64,000 nt of DNA from JANWVO01 sp037446555 (lineage in GTDB: Bacteria > Acidobacteriota > Terriglobia > Bryobacterales > Bryobacteraceae), in the NCBI GenBank assembly GCA_037446555.1, contig JBBIIK010000007.1, positions 1 to 64,000 on the forward strand. The letters run 5' to 3'. Position numbers and translations under genes: made by a program. Below, one piece after another: positions 15,197 through 23,717 of this stretch (its first letter is position 1; the number at the start of each line of letters is the position of its first letter). Below the pieces are notes generated by a model. The model was not told the origin of the DNA and made no database searches. It saw nothing but the letters and a program-made list of their open reading frames with translations.

Positions 15197-18049
15197 TCAG
15201 GCCGTCCCGCCGCCGCTCTCCGCCAGGAGGCGAAGCTCCGGCAGCACCAGCCCAAGCTGCGCCCGCAGCGCTTCCAGCCGTGGACGGGCTGCCACGAGAT
15301 CGGCCCGGCGGGCCTCCAGCTCCAGCTCCCAGGCGGCTTCCCGTGCCTGCGTGGCGCAAAACTGCGCGAACAGCCCCTTCAACTGGTGCGCCGCATTCTG
15401 CAGCGCAGGAGCATCCCCGCGCGCCAGGCTGCCCTCCGCCTCCGCCAGCAGCCGCGGGCCCTCTTCCACGAACAGTCCGGCCAGTTCGGCCAGAAGGGCG
15501 CGGTCGCCTCCCAGGCGCTCCAGCGCCGCCCCGACATCCATGTAGTTCACAAAAGACTCCGTTTGCATTGATCCTTGCTCTGCGCCGGCCTGAGCAAGAG
15601 CCGCAGCCGGTACGCCGATGTACTCGCTCAACGCAGCCGTCAACTCTGCCAGCCGCACCGGCTTGGCCAGGTATCCGTCGATCCCTGCCTCCCGGCAGGC
15701 GGCGGCATCCTCTTCCTGGAGCGCCCTTGCCGTCATGGCCAAGATAGGCAGGCGCCTGCCCGGCGGTTCGGCCGCCCGGATGGCTCGCGCTGCGCTCCAG
15801 CCGTCCATCACCGGCATATGGACGTCCATCAGTACCAGGCTGTAGCCCCCGCTCAGCGCTTCCCGGACCGCCGCCTCGCCGTCCGGAACCACGGTCACCT
15901 TGAACCCCAGCTTGTCGAGCAATCCATGAATGACCTGCTGGTTCAGCGCGTTGTCTTCCGCCACCAGGATCCGCCGGGCGGCTCCGCCGTCCGCATGCGC
16001 CGTTGCCGGTTCGGCCGCAGGCTCATCGCCGCCATCCGCCTGCGCGGGGGCTTCCTGCAGCGGAATCGTGAAGCAGAACCGCGCCCCACCACCCGGCTCG
16101 CTGTCCACCAACAGCCACCCTCCCATACGCTCCACCAGACTGGCCGAGACCGTCAAGCCCAGCCCCGTTCCGCCGCCCGATCCGGTGTCCGGCGCCAGGC
16201 GGGCGAACGGGGCGAAGATCTCGGACCACTTCTCTGGCGGCACGCCGCACCCGGTATCGGACACCAGGAAGCGCAGCCGCTCCCGGTTTCCGGCCCCGAT
16301 CCGTGCGACAGCAAGCTCCACTTCGCCCTGTTGCGTATACTTCAGCGCGTTGCCCACCAGATTGCCGATCACCTGCCGCAGACGCGCGCTGTCGGCCACA
16401 ATCCCGTCTGGCGCGTCCCCTTCCAGATGCCACCGCACCTGCACGCCCCTGGCCGCGCCGCGGTGGATCAACGGCCGCATCACACGGTTCAGCGCCTCCC
16501 TCAGCCGCATCGGCGCGGCAACGCAGTCCAGCCGTCCGCTCTCCGCTTTCGCCACGTCCAGCAGGTCGTCCACCAGCCCGAGCAACGACTCGGCCGATTC
16601 GCGCACAATCTCGAGGTTCTCCCGCTGCGCCGCCTCCAACCGGCTGGCCAGTGTCAGGTCGAGCATCCCCAGAATGGCGTTGATCGGCGTCCTCAATTCG
16701 TGGCTGACGTGGGCCAGAAACGCCGTCTTCGCCGCGCTGGCCGATTCCGCCTTCGCCGCCAGGTCTTTCGCCCAGAGCGTCGTGGCTTCCAGAAACTCGT
16801 TCGCGGCGCGAAGCTCCTGCTCGCTCCGGATCCGCTCCGTGACATCCCGCGCCGAGATCAACAGCCAGGGCTCTTTGCCCGGGCGCATCACGAACGAGCT
16901 CGCCAGTTCCAGCCACACCCTCCGCCCGTCCCGCAAACGCACCTCTTTCAGCGCCAACGGTTCCACGGCTTTTCCCCGGAACCGGTCGCGAAACCGCTCC
17001 AACTCCGCTGCTTCGTAGCCGGGCCATTCCGAAAACACGTCCGTCAGCAGGATGCCGCGGACCGCGTCGTCCCCCACGCCTGCCAGGCGGCAGAATCCTG
17101 GATTGGCGGCAATGATCCTCCCCTGTCCGTCGACGAAGGCCAGCGCCTCCAGGCTGCTCTTCCAGATCGCTTCCAGCTCTTGCGCCAGCTCCTTCTGGCG
17201 CGCCTCGCCCGCCCGCTCGGCCGTCCGGTCGATGGCGGTGATCACCACCCACTCCGGATCGCCGCGCTCGTTGCGCACGACGCCCCCGGACAGGTCCGCG
17301 ATGAGCCGCCCGCCGCCGCGAGTCACGAGTTCGTAGGATTCGCCCTGCACCGCGTCTCCGTTCAGGATGCGCACCACCATGCGTTGCAACTCCGCACGGA
17401 ATTCCGGCGCCACAAGCGTCTCGGCCAGCGGCTTGCTACGGCACTCCGCCTCATGGTATCCGGTCGCCCGCTCGCACTCCTGGTTCCAGCGCGCCAGCCG
17501 CCCGGATGCATCCAAAACGAAAATCAGCGCGCGGCTGCTGTTCAGAACCGCCTGCACGAAGTCCCGTTGCCGCGCCAGTTCAATCTGCGCCCGGTGCAGC
17601 TCGGTGATCTCCTGCGCCACCACCAGAACGGCATCGCCCCAAGGTGTCCCCCTCAGCAGCACCTTGCTCAACAGCCACCGGCCCTCCCCGTGTCCGGGGA
17701 GCCATTCCTCCTGGTTGACCTCGGTCTCAAGCAGACGCTCCTCGCCCCGGAACAGGCGCTCTTCCGATTCCCGCACCCACGCGGCCACAACCGGAGGGAG
17801 AATCTCCCCGGCGCGCTTGCCCGCTATCTCCACCCCCCGCGCCCGGAACCACTCCGCTATGGCCCGGTTCACGAAGACATAGCGCCCGGTGCGGTCCTTC
17901 ACACCCGCCATCATGGGCAACGCCTCCAACAACTGCTGCCATTGCCTCCACTGTTCGGACGCCTTCCTCGCCCGCGTTTCGCGCAGCCGGTCCATTGCGC
18001 GAATCGCGGCTGCGCCGCACAGCGCTCCCATCAGCAGCCAGCCGATCAT
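15197..18049 (-). CDS. Hybrid sensor histidine kinase (PAS-PAS-PAS-HisKA-HATPase-REC-HPt)
   Basis: A 950-residue signalling protein. One N-terminal hydrophobic segment (IGWLLMGALCGAAAI) may anchor it. Three PAS-like sensor domains follow (about 40-150, 160-280 and 285-410). HisKA has FLAHVSHELRTPINAILG (His450), and the ATPase has GNLVGNALKY, DTGCGVPPEKW and GGTGLGLTVS. A receiver domain follows with LVLMDVHMPVMDG (Asp742). A C-terminal HPt domain has AAHQLKGL (His888). All four phosphotransfer residues are present, so a full His-Asp-His relay is possible. No separate response regulator is adjacent, so the final acceptor is elsewhere. The ligand cannot be told from sequence. Confidence 0.9.
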   Translation of the reverse strand: MIGWLLMGALCGAAAIRAMDRLRETRARKASEQWRQWQQLLEALPMMAGVKDRTGRYVFVNRAIAEWFRARGVEIAGKRAGEILPPVVAAWVRESEERLFRGEERLLETEVNQEEWLPGHGEGRWLLSKVLLRGTPWGDAVLVVAQEITELHRAQIELARQRDFVQAVLNSSRALIFVLDASGRLARWNQECERATGYHEAECRSKPLAETLVAPEFRAELQRMVVRILNGDAVQGESYELVTRGGGRLIADLSGGVVRNERGDPEWVVITAIDRTAERAGEARQKELAQELEAIWKSSLEALAFVDGQGRIIAANPGFCRLAGVGDDAVRGILLTDVFSEWPGYEAAELERFRDRFRGKAVEPLALKEVRLRDGRRVWLELASSFVMRPGKEPWLLISARDVTERIRSEQELRAANEFLEATTLWAKDLAAKAESASAAKTAFLAHVSHELRTPINAILGMLDLTLASRLEAAQRENLEIVRESAESLLGLVDDLLDVAKAESGRLDCVAAPMRLREALNRVMRPLIHRGAARGVQVRWHLEGDAPDGIVADSARLRQVIGNLVGNALKYTQQGEVELAVARIGAGNRERLRFLVSDTGCGVPPEKWSEIFAPFARLAPDTGSGGGTGLGLTVSASLVERMGGWLLVDSEPGGGARFCFTIPLQEAPAQADGGDEPAAEPATAHADGGAARRILVAEDNALNQQVIHGLLDKLGFKVTVVPDGEAAVREALSGGYSLVLMDVHMPVMDGWSAARAIRAAEPPGRRLPILAMTARALQEEDAAACREAGIDGYLAKPVRLAELTAALSEYIGVPAAALAQAGAEQGSMQTESFVNYMDVGAALERLGGDRALLAELAGLFVEEGPRLLAEAEGSLARGDAPALQNAAHQLKGLFAQFCATQAREAAWELELEARRADLVAARPRLEALRAQLGLVLPELRLLAESGGGTA

Positions 18050-18109
18050 CCACGCCGTCAGACGCGCACCTCCCGTGTCAGAGACATTCCCCCGCCACCA
18101 GCCGCCGCA

Positions 18110-18757
18110 TTACAGCACGCGCACCCGGATATTCCTGAATTCCACACGGGTTCCGTGCCCCAGGAACCCGATGTGCCCGCTCCGGCGCTGCAAGCCCGGG
18201 TGCTTTTTCAACACCTCGGGATCTTTCACTTCGTCCAGGTTGGCATCCGTGATCCGCTGGCCGTTCAGCGTCACCTGCACTCGCCGTCCCTCGGTGCGGA
18301 TCTCCATCTCGTTCCAGATGCCGTTGCGGCGCACAAAGCCGCGGCGCGCCGGCACAACGTCATACACCGAGCCCGTGTACTGCGCGGGCTTCAGCTTCAT
18401 ACGCTGGTAGACGGGCGCCTCGTCGTCGAGAATCTGGATCTCCATACCGGCGTATGCAGCGTCTCCTTCCAGAGGCGCGCGAATCCCGATCCCGTTGTTC
18501 CCTCCCTCCCACAGCCTCCATTCGAGCCTTAGCACGAAGTCGGCGTATTTCTTCACCGTGTAGAGGTTCCCTCCGCCGTCTTCCGGACACACGATGGCGC
18601 CGTCTTCCACCACGTAACCGCGCCCTTTGCCGTGCACCAGAATCCAGCCGTCCAGCGTCCTGCCGTCGAACAACGGCACGAATCCCGGTTCCTCCGCTCT
18701 GGCCAGCGCGGTACCGCCCAGCGCCGCCACCCACTCGCGCCTTGTCCAGCCGTTCAT
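18110..18757 (-). CDS. Exported DUF1080 (3-keto-disaccharide hydrolase family) protein
   Basis: About 215 residues with a short Tat-like leader (TRREWVAALGGTALARA) followed by a single DUF1080 concanavalin-like domain: FVPLFDGRTLDGW, DGAIVCPEDGGGNLYT, ADFVLRLEWRLWEGGNNGIGIR, YAGMEIQILDDE and IWNEMEIRTEGRRVQVTLNG. Members act on 3-keto-glycosides or bind sugars outside the cytoplasm. The ATG overlaps the AGE epimerase stop as ATGA, so the two are translationally coupled and probably act on the same carbohydrate. Substrate is not deducible. Confidence 0.85.
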   Translation of the reverse strand: MNGWTRREWVAALGGTALARAEEPGFVPLFDGRTLDGWILVHGKGRGYVVEDGAIVCPEDGGGNLYTVKKYADFVLRLEWRLWEGGNNGIGIRAPLEGDAAYAGMEIQILDDEAPVYQRMKLKPAQYTGSVYDVVPARRGFVRRNGIWNEMEIRTEGRRVQVTLNGQRITDANLDEVKDPEVLKKHPGLQRRSGHIGFLGHGTRVEFRNIRVRVL

Positions 18758-20022
18758 CTCAACCCCCTCAAAATCGCAATGCACTCGATCATCGCCCGGC
18801 CGTTGTGGTACGGACCCTTCCATTCTCCCGCCTTGCCGCCTCCTGGCCCTCCATGCTCATCCACCTGCGGCCACCATTCCCCACGCTCACGGTCCTCCAG
18901 GTGCCGCTCCACAAAACGCAGCGTCCGCTCGAACACGTCCATGTACCGCGGCTCCCTCGTGAGCCGGAACATCGTCAGAGCGCTCACCATCGCCTCCGCC
19001 TGCACCCACCAGATCTTGACCCGGCTGGTGGCGGGCCGGCCCAGGGGGCCGCGGTCCCAGAAGCCGCCCCGCTCCTCATCCCAGCCGAACCGCATCGAAT
19101 ATTCGAAGTTGCGCCGGAAGAACTCGAGCCAGGGCGCCACGGGCAGCCCCGCCGCCCGCAGCGCGTCTTCCAGCAGCCAGATGTTTTCCAGGTCGTGCCC
19201 GTAGCTGGCGAATCCTCCAGGCCCCTCGAGAACGGGTGTCCAGTCCGGACGATGCCGGTCCGAGCAGGCGTCCCACTGCCGCCGGACCACGGCCGAGCCC
19301 TCGATCAGGATCAACTCCACCAGCCGCTCACGCGCCAGCGGCAGCCCTGTGGCCCGGTAGAAGGACGTCATCGCCTCCATCAGGTGCAGGTGCGTATTCA
19401 TGAGCTTCGTGTCGTTGCCCCCGCCCATGTAGCCCCGCTCATCCGGGGGCGGCAGCGTCCAGTCTTCGTTGAAGAACTCGACGTAGCCACCATGCACCCG
19501 GTCATGCGCTTTCTCTTCCAGCAGTTCGAACAGGCGCCGCGCCGCCTCCCTCGCATCCTTCCTGCCGGAAGCCATCGCATACTCGCTCAGGGCGTAAAGC
19601 GCGAACGCCTGCCCGTAGAGATGCTTCTTCGGCGCCAGCGGCTTTTCGCCCCTTGCGTCCACGCGCCAGTAAAACCCGCCGTGGCGAGCGTCGCGCATCT
19701 TCTCCATCAGAAACCGGTAGCCGTGTCCGGCGGCGTCCAGCATCTGCTTCCTGTCGCCGTACCCGGCTCTCGCCATGCGCGCAAAGAACCACACCATCCG
19801 CGCCTGCGTCACCAGCGCCTTCGGCGCCTCCCCCTTCCAAACGCCGCGCTCGTCGTGATTCAACCGGTAGCCGCCATGTTGGGTATCGATGGTGGCCGGG
19901 TACCAGAATTGCAGGATGTTGTCCATCAGCATGCGCTCCAGCCGCACGGCCGCAGATGCCTCTGGTGGCGCTTGCGCTTGCGCGGCGAAGGCCGCGAGCA
20001 GGAGCGCTGCAACCATCCTCAT
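18754..20022 (-). CDS. Exported N-acylglucosamine 2-epimerase (AGE) family protein
   Basis: About 422 residues. A signal peptide (MRMVAALLLAAFAAQAQ) precedes an (alpha/alpha)6-barrel AGE-family domain: ILQFWYPATIDTQHGGYRLN, RMVWFFARMAR, DARHGGFYWRVD, KHLYGQAFALYALSEYA, NTHLHLMEAMTSFYRATG, SYGHDLENIWLLEDA and KIWWVQAEAMVSAL. The histidines of the HLHLMEA and GHDLE blocks, used in epimerisation at C2, are kept. Most AGE or cellobiose 2-epimerases are cytosolic, so the leader is notable. ATG 20022 was chosen; ATG 20016 is also possible. Coupled to the DUF1080 gene by ATGA. Confidence 0.85.
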   Translation of the reverse strand: MRMVAALLLAAFAAQAQAPPEASAAVRLERMLMDNILQFWYPATIDTQHGGYRLNHDERGVWKGEAPKALVTQARMVWFFARMARAGYGDRKQMLDAAGHGYRFLMEKMRDARHGGFYWRVDARGEKPLAPKKHLYGQAFALYALSEYAMASGRKDAREAARRLFELLEEKAHDRVHGGYVEFFNEDWTLPPPDERGYMGGGNDTKLMNTHLHLMEAMTSFYRATGLPLARERLVELILIEGSAVVRRQWDACSDRHRPDWTPVLEGPGGFASYGHDLENIWLLEDALRAAGLPVAPWLEFFRRNFEYSMRFGWDEERGGFWDRGPLGRPATSRVKIWWVQAEAMVSALTMFRLTREPRYMDVFERTLRFVERHLEDRERGEWWPQVDEHGGPGGGKAGEWKGPYHNGRAMIECIAILRGLR

Positions 20023-20033
20023 GCCAGCGATTG

Positions 20034-20039
20034 TATAAC
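20034..20039 (+). promoter_or_regulatory. Candidate -10 (TATAAC) for leaderless EEP mRNA
   Basis: TATAAC at 20034-20039 is followed by six bases and then the ATG at 20046, exactly the spacing expected if transcription starts on the A of ATG. No Shine-Dalgarno sequence lies before this ATG and no clear -35 was found. Confidence 0.3.
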
Positions 20040-20045
20040 GAAGAC

Positions 20046-20876
20046 ATGCGTCCCCACCTGCTGTCACTGGCTCTTGCCATTGTGAGCCTTCTCGCCGCGG
20101 CTGAGCCCCTCCGCGTCATGACGTTCAACGTCCGCTACCCGAATCCCGGCGACGGCGCCAACGTGTGGTCCGCACGCCGGGACCTTCTGGTGGAAACCAT
20201 CCGCTCCCGCCGCCCTGACATCATTGGCACCCAGGAGCTGTTTTACGAGCAGGGCCAGTACATCGTCGAAAAACTGCCCGAATACGCCTGGTTCGGACTG
20301 AGCCGCCGGGGCAATCGCGAAGACGAACACATGGGCGTCTTCTACCGCAAGGACCGGCTCCGCGTCGTCGAAAGCGGCGACTTCTGGCTGTCGGTCACGC
20401 CGGAAAAGCCCGGCAGCATCTCCTGGAACATGAGCCTGCCGCGAATGGTCACGTGGGCGGTGTTCGAAATCACAGGCTCGGGAAAGCGATTCCACTACTT
20501 CAACACGCACTTCGCGCATCGCGACGTGGACGAAACCGCGCGCCTGAAGAGCGCCATGCTCATCGCCTGCCGCATCGGATTGCTCGGCACGGAAGAACCG
20601 GTGATCCTCACCGGCGACTTCAATGCATCCGCCGGCGGCGCCGCCCACCAGATCCTGGCGCAGCATATGCGGGACGCCTGGCTCGCTGCCGCCACGCGTA
20701 CCGGACCCGAGGATACCTTCCACGGCTTTACCGGCAAGCCGCGCCCCGGGCGCATCGACTGGATCCTCTACCGTGCCCCCTGGAAGGTCCTCTCGGCCGA
20801 AACGATCACAGACCGCAAGGAAGGTGTCTTCCCCTCAGACCACTTCCCTGTCCTGGCAGTCTTCGAGATCCCCTGA
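20046..20876 (+). CDS. Exported endonuclease/exonuclease/phosphatase (EEP) family hydrolase
   Basis: A 276-residue protein with a signal peptide (MRPHLLSLALAIVSLLAAAEP) and a complete EEP domain: RVMTFNVRYPNPGDG, DIIGTQELFYEQ (metal-ligand Glu), HYFNTHFAHRDVDE (catalytic His), VILTGDFNAS (Asp and Asn) and the final FPSDHFPVLAVFEIP (SDHFP). The active-site set is intact. Exported members in Acidobacteria and Bacteroidetes are phosphodiesterases or nucleases of unknown substrate. It is divergent from the AGE operon. Confidence 0.9.
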   Translation: MRPHLLSLALAIVSLLAAAEPLRVMTFNVRYPNPGDGANVWSARRDLLVETIRSRRPDIIGTQELFYEQGQYIVEKLPEYAWFGLSRRGNREDEHMGVFYRKDRLRVVESGDFWLSVTPEKPGSISWNMSLPRMVTWAVFEITGSGKRFHYFNTHFAHRDVDETARLKSAMLIACRIGLLGTEEPVILTGDFNASAGGAAHQILAQHMRDAWLAAATRTGPEDTFHGFTGKPRPGRIDWILYRAPWKVLSAETITDRKEGVFPSDHFPVLAVFEIP

Positions 20877-20879
20877 CCT

Positions 20880-21341
20880 CTACTCGCTGGACAGCAGCTT
20901 CCCTTCGGCCGAGAACTTCGCTTCTTTCTTCGCGTCGCCCCGCAGCTGGAACTCGTAGCTGACAACGCCGCCTTCGCGGATCTTTTCGGCGCGCGCCACG
21001 CGCGCCTTCGGAAACTCCTTCCGCAGCGCCGCCGCCACGGCAGCTGGCACTTCGCCCATCGGAATGGTCTCCTCCACCGAGACCAGCCCGCCGTCAGCGC
21101 GGAACGTCACGTCGTGATGCCGCCCGCGCCATTCGCATTCCACCTCATAAACAACCACGCCCGCAGAGGTTTCCGTCGAGGCGCCGAGAATCTTCGCGCC
21201 CGCGAACTGCTGCTCGAACGCCTCGCGCACGGCCGCGGGAACATCCCGGTACGCCACCCTCTTCTCCGCCTGCATGCCAGCCGCGACGGCTGCAAACAGG
21301 AAAACTGCCGCAAACGATGCCTGCATTCGTGAGAAATGCAT
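20880..21341 (-). CDS. Exported PepSY-like domain protein
   Basis: About 153 residues: a signal peptide (QASFAAVFLFAAVAAGMQA) and two PepSY-like repeats. Each is a helix predicting VPAAVREAFEQQF or VPAAVAAALRKEFP followed by strands (VVVYEVECEWRGR and GVVSYEFQLRGDA) and a final KLLSSE. ATG 21341 is chosen because a GGGAG lies seven bases upstream. The family is thought to bind or inhibit extracytoplasmic proteins, but no function is established. Its stop lies three bases from the EEP stop (convergent). Confidence 0.75.
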   Translation of the reverse strand: MHFSRMQASFAAVFLFAAVAAGMQAEKRVAYRDVPAAVREAFEQQFAGAKILGASTETSAGVVVYEVECEWRGRHHDVTFRADGGLVSVEETIPMGEVPAAVAAALRKEFPKARVARAEKIREGGVVSYEFQLRGDAKKEAKFSAEGKLLSSE

Positions 21342-21359
21342 GCGTTTCTCCCGTAGTGG

Positions 21360-21365
21360 AATATA
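21360..21365 (-). promoter_or_regulatory. Candidate -10 (TATATT) for the PepSY-like gene
   Basis: On the minus strand TATATT lies 18 bases before ATG 21341, with TTCCCG 17 bases further upstream as a weak -35. The GGGAG ribosome-binding site would then fall within a leader of about 12 bases. Confidence 0.3.
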
Positions 21366-21466
21366 CATCTGCCGCCAGCGAGCGGGAAGCGGCGCCGCGC
21401 ACGTCAGCCTTCCGGCTCGCCCGGGCAGGACGTAACATTATCTTCGGTGGACGTTCCACCCCGCCC

Positions 21467-22297
21467 ATGCGGATCTACAATGGGCAGGTGCGCCCGATCC
21501 TGCTGCTTGCTATGAGCCCGCCCCTGCTGGCAGATACGGCCGTCCTTGACGAAACGAAGATCCATTACGCCGCCGCGGGACGCGGCCCGCGCACCGTGGC
21601 TCTCATCCACGGCTGGACGTGCGACCACACCTTCTGGCTGGCGCAGATCCATGCCCTGAAGCAGCGCTACCGCGTGCTCGCACTCGACCTCCCCGGACAC
21701 GGGCGCAGCGATCCGGCGCCGGATTACTCCATGCGGCGTTTCGCGCGCGCCGTGAATGCCGTGCTCGAAAAAGAGAGGGTGGAGAAAGCTGTTCTGGCTG
21801 GCCATTCGATGGGCGGCGCCGTGATGCTTGAGTTCGCCCGCCTGTATCCGCAGAAAGTGCTCGCCATCGTCGCCGTCGATGCCTTTTTCCCGGATGCTGG
21901 CGCCTCGAAGCCTCTGGAGGACCTGGCGGCCCGCTTTGAAGGGCCAGGGGCGACGGAAGCGCGCGCGAAGATGGTGCACGGGATGCTCACCGCCGCCACA
22001 CCGCCGGAGGTCCGGAAGAAGATTGAGACCGTGATGCTCGGCACGCCCGCCCCGGTCGCTGCCGGCGCGATGCGCGGGATGGCCGATCTGTCGGTGTGGC
22101 GGGAGGGCTTGATCCACGTACCGTTCGTGGAGATCGCCGCCGCCACGAGCACCTTCCTCACAGAGGAGAGCCTGCGAAAACGGTTCCCACGCGCCGAGGT
22201 GATCCGCGTGCCGGACACGGGCCACTTCCTCCACATGGAAAAGCCGGGCGAGGTGAACCGGATCCTGCTGGAGTGGCTGGCAGCCCAAGGGTTTTGA
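21467..22297 (+). CDS. Alpha/beta hydrolase
   Basis: A 276-residue alpha/beta-hydrolase fold enzyme. The oxyanion segment is VALIHGWTCDHTFW, the nucleophile elbow is LAGHSMGGAVML, the acid is probably the Asp in IVAVDAFFPDAG, and the catalytic His is in VPDTGHFLHME. The N-terminus (VRPILLLAMSPPLLADT) looks like a short export signal. ATG 21467 is the first start after the divergent region; no strong ribosome site is visible. Substrate unknown. It is followed by the nitroreductase pair on the same strand. Confidence 0.85.
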   Translation: MRIYNGQVRPILLLAMSPPLLADTAVLDETKIHYAAAGRGPRTVALIHGWTCDHTFWLAQIHALKQRYRVLALDLPGHGRSDPAPDYSMRRFARAVNAVLEKERVEKAVLAGHSMGGAVMLEFARLYPQKVLAIVAVDAFFPDAGASKPLEDLAARFEGPGATEARAKMVHGMLTAATPPEVRKKIETVMLGTPAPVAAGAMRGMADLSVWREGLIHVPFVEIAAATSTFLTEESLRKRFPRAEVIRVPDTGHFLHMEKPGEVNRILLEWLAAQGF

Positions 22298-22356
22298 ACC
22301 TGTCTGGCGCTCCAGCTTCTTTCCATTCCACCGTCGCTGCCGCCGGTCCTCAGGCG

Positions 22357-22362
22357 TATAAT
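22357..22362 (+). promoter_or_regulatory. Candidate -10 (TATAAT) for the nitroreductase pair
   Basis: A consensus TATAAT lies 45 bases before the ATG at 22408, in the 110-base gap after the hydrolase gene. The region 17 bases upstream (TCGCTG) is a poor -35, so the call depends on the -10. Confidence 0.4.
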
Positions 22363-22407
22363 GAGACCGGATTCTCCTGTTGTGGCCATGTGGCCCGGAG
22401 GCGCCAG

Positions 22408-23016
22408 ATGTCAACGCTTTCCAGAACCCTGCTCCTGCTCCCGGCTTTCGTCTTCGCCCAGGATCTCCCCAAACCCGCCAACACCGGCGGAATACCCTTG
22501 ATGGACGCGCTTGCCAGGCGCCAAAGCATCCGCACATTCAGCCAGAGAGAGCTTGCTCCCCAGGTGCTCTCCAACCTGCTTTGGGCGGCGTGGGGCGTCA
22601 ACCGTCCATCCACGGGGCAACGCACCGCGCCATCGGCTCACAACCACCAGCCGATCGATCTCTACGTGATCATCGCCGGCGGCGCGTTTCTCTACGACGC
22701 CAAGTCGCACCGCCTGGCGCCCGCCGCCACGGGCGATCTGCGCAAGCTCGCCGGGCGGCAGGATTTCGTCTATACGGCGCCCGTGAATCTGATCTACGTC
22801 GAAGACACTGCCCGCAGCGGGCAGGACGCGCAGTCCGCTGTCTGGTCCGGCGTCACCGCGGGCGCCATCGCGCAGAACGTGTATCTCTTCTGCGCCTCGG
22901 AGGGCCTCGCCACGGTCGTTCGAGGATGGGTGGATCCCGAGCCGCTGGCCAAGGTGCTGGCGCTCAAGCCCACGCAGCGGGTGATCCTGGCGCAGACGGT
23001 GGGCTACCCGAAATAG
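22408..23016 (+). CDS. Exported nitroreductase family protein (first of tandem pair)
   Basis: A 202-residue FMN-dependent nitroreductase-fold protein with a hydrophobic leader (LSRTLLLLPAFVFAQ). Family motifs: LARRQSIRTFSQRELAPQVLSNLLWAAWGVNRP with the FMN-phosphate-binding Arg/Ser, RTAPSAHNHQPIDLYV, and GAIAQNVYLFCASEGLATVVRGWVDP. CGGAGG lies about seven bases before ATG 22408. It is followed after 38 bases by a second, different nitroreductase. Export of a flavoprotein by Sec would be unusual, so either the leader is a membrane anchor or FMN is loaded outside the cytoplasm. Confidence 0.85.
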   Translation: MSTLSRTLLLLPAFVFAQDLPKPANTGGIPLMDALARRQSIRTFSQRELAPQVLSNLLWAAWGVNRPSTGQRTAPSAHNHQPIDLYVIIAGGAFLYDAKSHRLAPAATGDLRKLAGRQDFVYTAPVNLIYVEDTARSGQDAQSAVWSGVTAGAIAQNVYLFCASEGLATVVRGWVDPEPLAKVLALKPTQRVILAQTVGYPK

Positions 23017-23054
23017 CCGCCGGGCCGCTCGCCCGCGCGGCGCGGGAGGAAGCC

Positions 23055-23711
23055 ATGAACCGCAGGAACCTGCTCGCACTGCTTGGTCTCTCGCAGGCAG
23101 CCGGGGCAAGTGCGCAGAACACGGTGCGGCTGCCTCCGCCACGCACGGAAGGGACGGTGCCGCTCGAGCGGGCCTTGCTCGAGCGGCGGTCGGTTCGCAA
23201 TTACTCTCGCGCGGCGCTGGCGCTCCCGGACGTCTCGCAGCTCCTGTGGGCCGCTCAGGGCATCACCGGGCGTGGCGGCTACCGCACCGCGCCGAGCGCG
23301 GGCGCTCTTTACCCGCTCGAAACGTTCCTGTGCGCCGGACGCGTCGAGGGTCTTTCCGCGGGAGTCTACAAATACCGCCCGCAGGACCACGAACTGTTGC
23401 GTCTGGCAGAAGGCGATTGGCGCGCGCGTCTGGCGGAGGCGGCGCTAGGGCAGGCGTGGGTCCGGGAAGCGCCTGTGACTGTAGCGCTGGCCGCGGTGAT
23501 GAACCGGATCACCGGAAGATACCAGCAGCGAGGAGTGCGCTACGCCTGGATGGAAGCGGGCCACGCCGCGCAGAACGTGCTGCTGCAGGCCGCCGCCCTG
23601 GGACTGGGCGCGGTTCCCGTCGGCGCCTTCGACGACCGGACCGTCCAGCGCATCCTCCGTATGGCCAGCGAGGAGGAGCCTCTGTATCTGATCCCCGCCG
23701 GGCGGCGCTGA
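23055..23711 (+). CDS. SagB/ThcOx-type nitroreductase, exported (second of tandem pair)
   Basis: A 218-residue nitroreductase-like protein of the SagB/ThcOx branch: LERRSVRNYSRAAL, LLWAAQGITGRGGYRTAPSAGALYPLE, VYKYRPQDHELLRLAEG and AGHAAQNVLLQAAALGLGAVPVGAFDD. The start has an RR-containing leader (MNRRNLLALLGLSQAAGASAQ) that fits a Tat signal, which would allow export with FMN bound. GGGAGG lies six bases before the ATG. The SagB branch includes azoline dehydrogenases of peptide clusters, but no cyclodehydratase or precursor peptide is present here, so that role is not supported. Confidence 0.85.
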   Translation: MNRRNLLALLGLSQAAGASAQNTVRLPPPRTEGTVPLERALLERRSVRNYSRAALALPDVSQLLWAAQGITGRGGYRTAPSAGALYPLETFLCAGRVEGLSAGVYKYRPQDHELLRLAEGDWRARLAEAALGQAWVREAPVTVALAAVMNRITGRYQQRGVRYAWMEAGHAAQNVLLQAAALGLGAVPVGAFDDRTVQRILRMASEEEPLYLIPAGRR

Positions 23712-23717
23712 GCGCCC

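Noticed and set aside
15575..18532. 985-residue plus-strand open frame across the hybrid kinase
   Set aside because: It is low-complexity, rich in Arg/Pro/Gln/His and antisense to well-defined PAS, HisKA and ATPase motifs. High G+C keeps frames open by chance.
22408..23711. SagB-type azoline peptide biosynthesis cluster
   Set aside because: No cyclodehydratase, YcaO protein, precursor peptide or dedicated transporter lies nearby.
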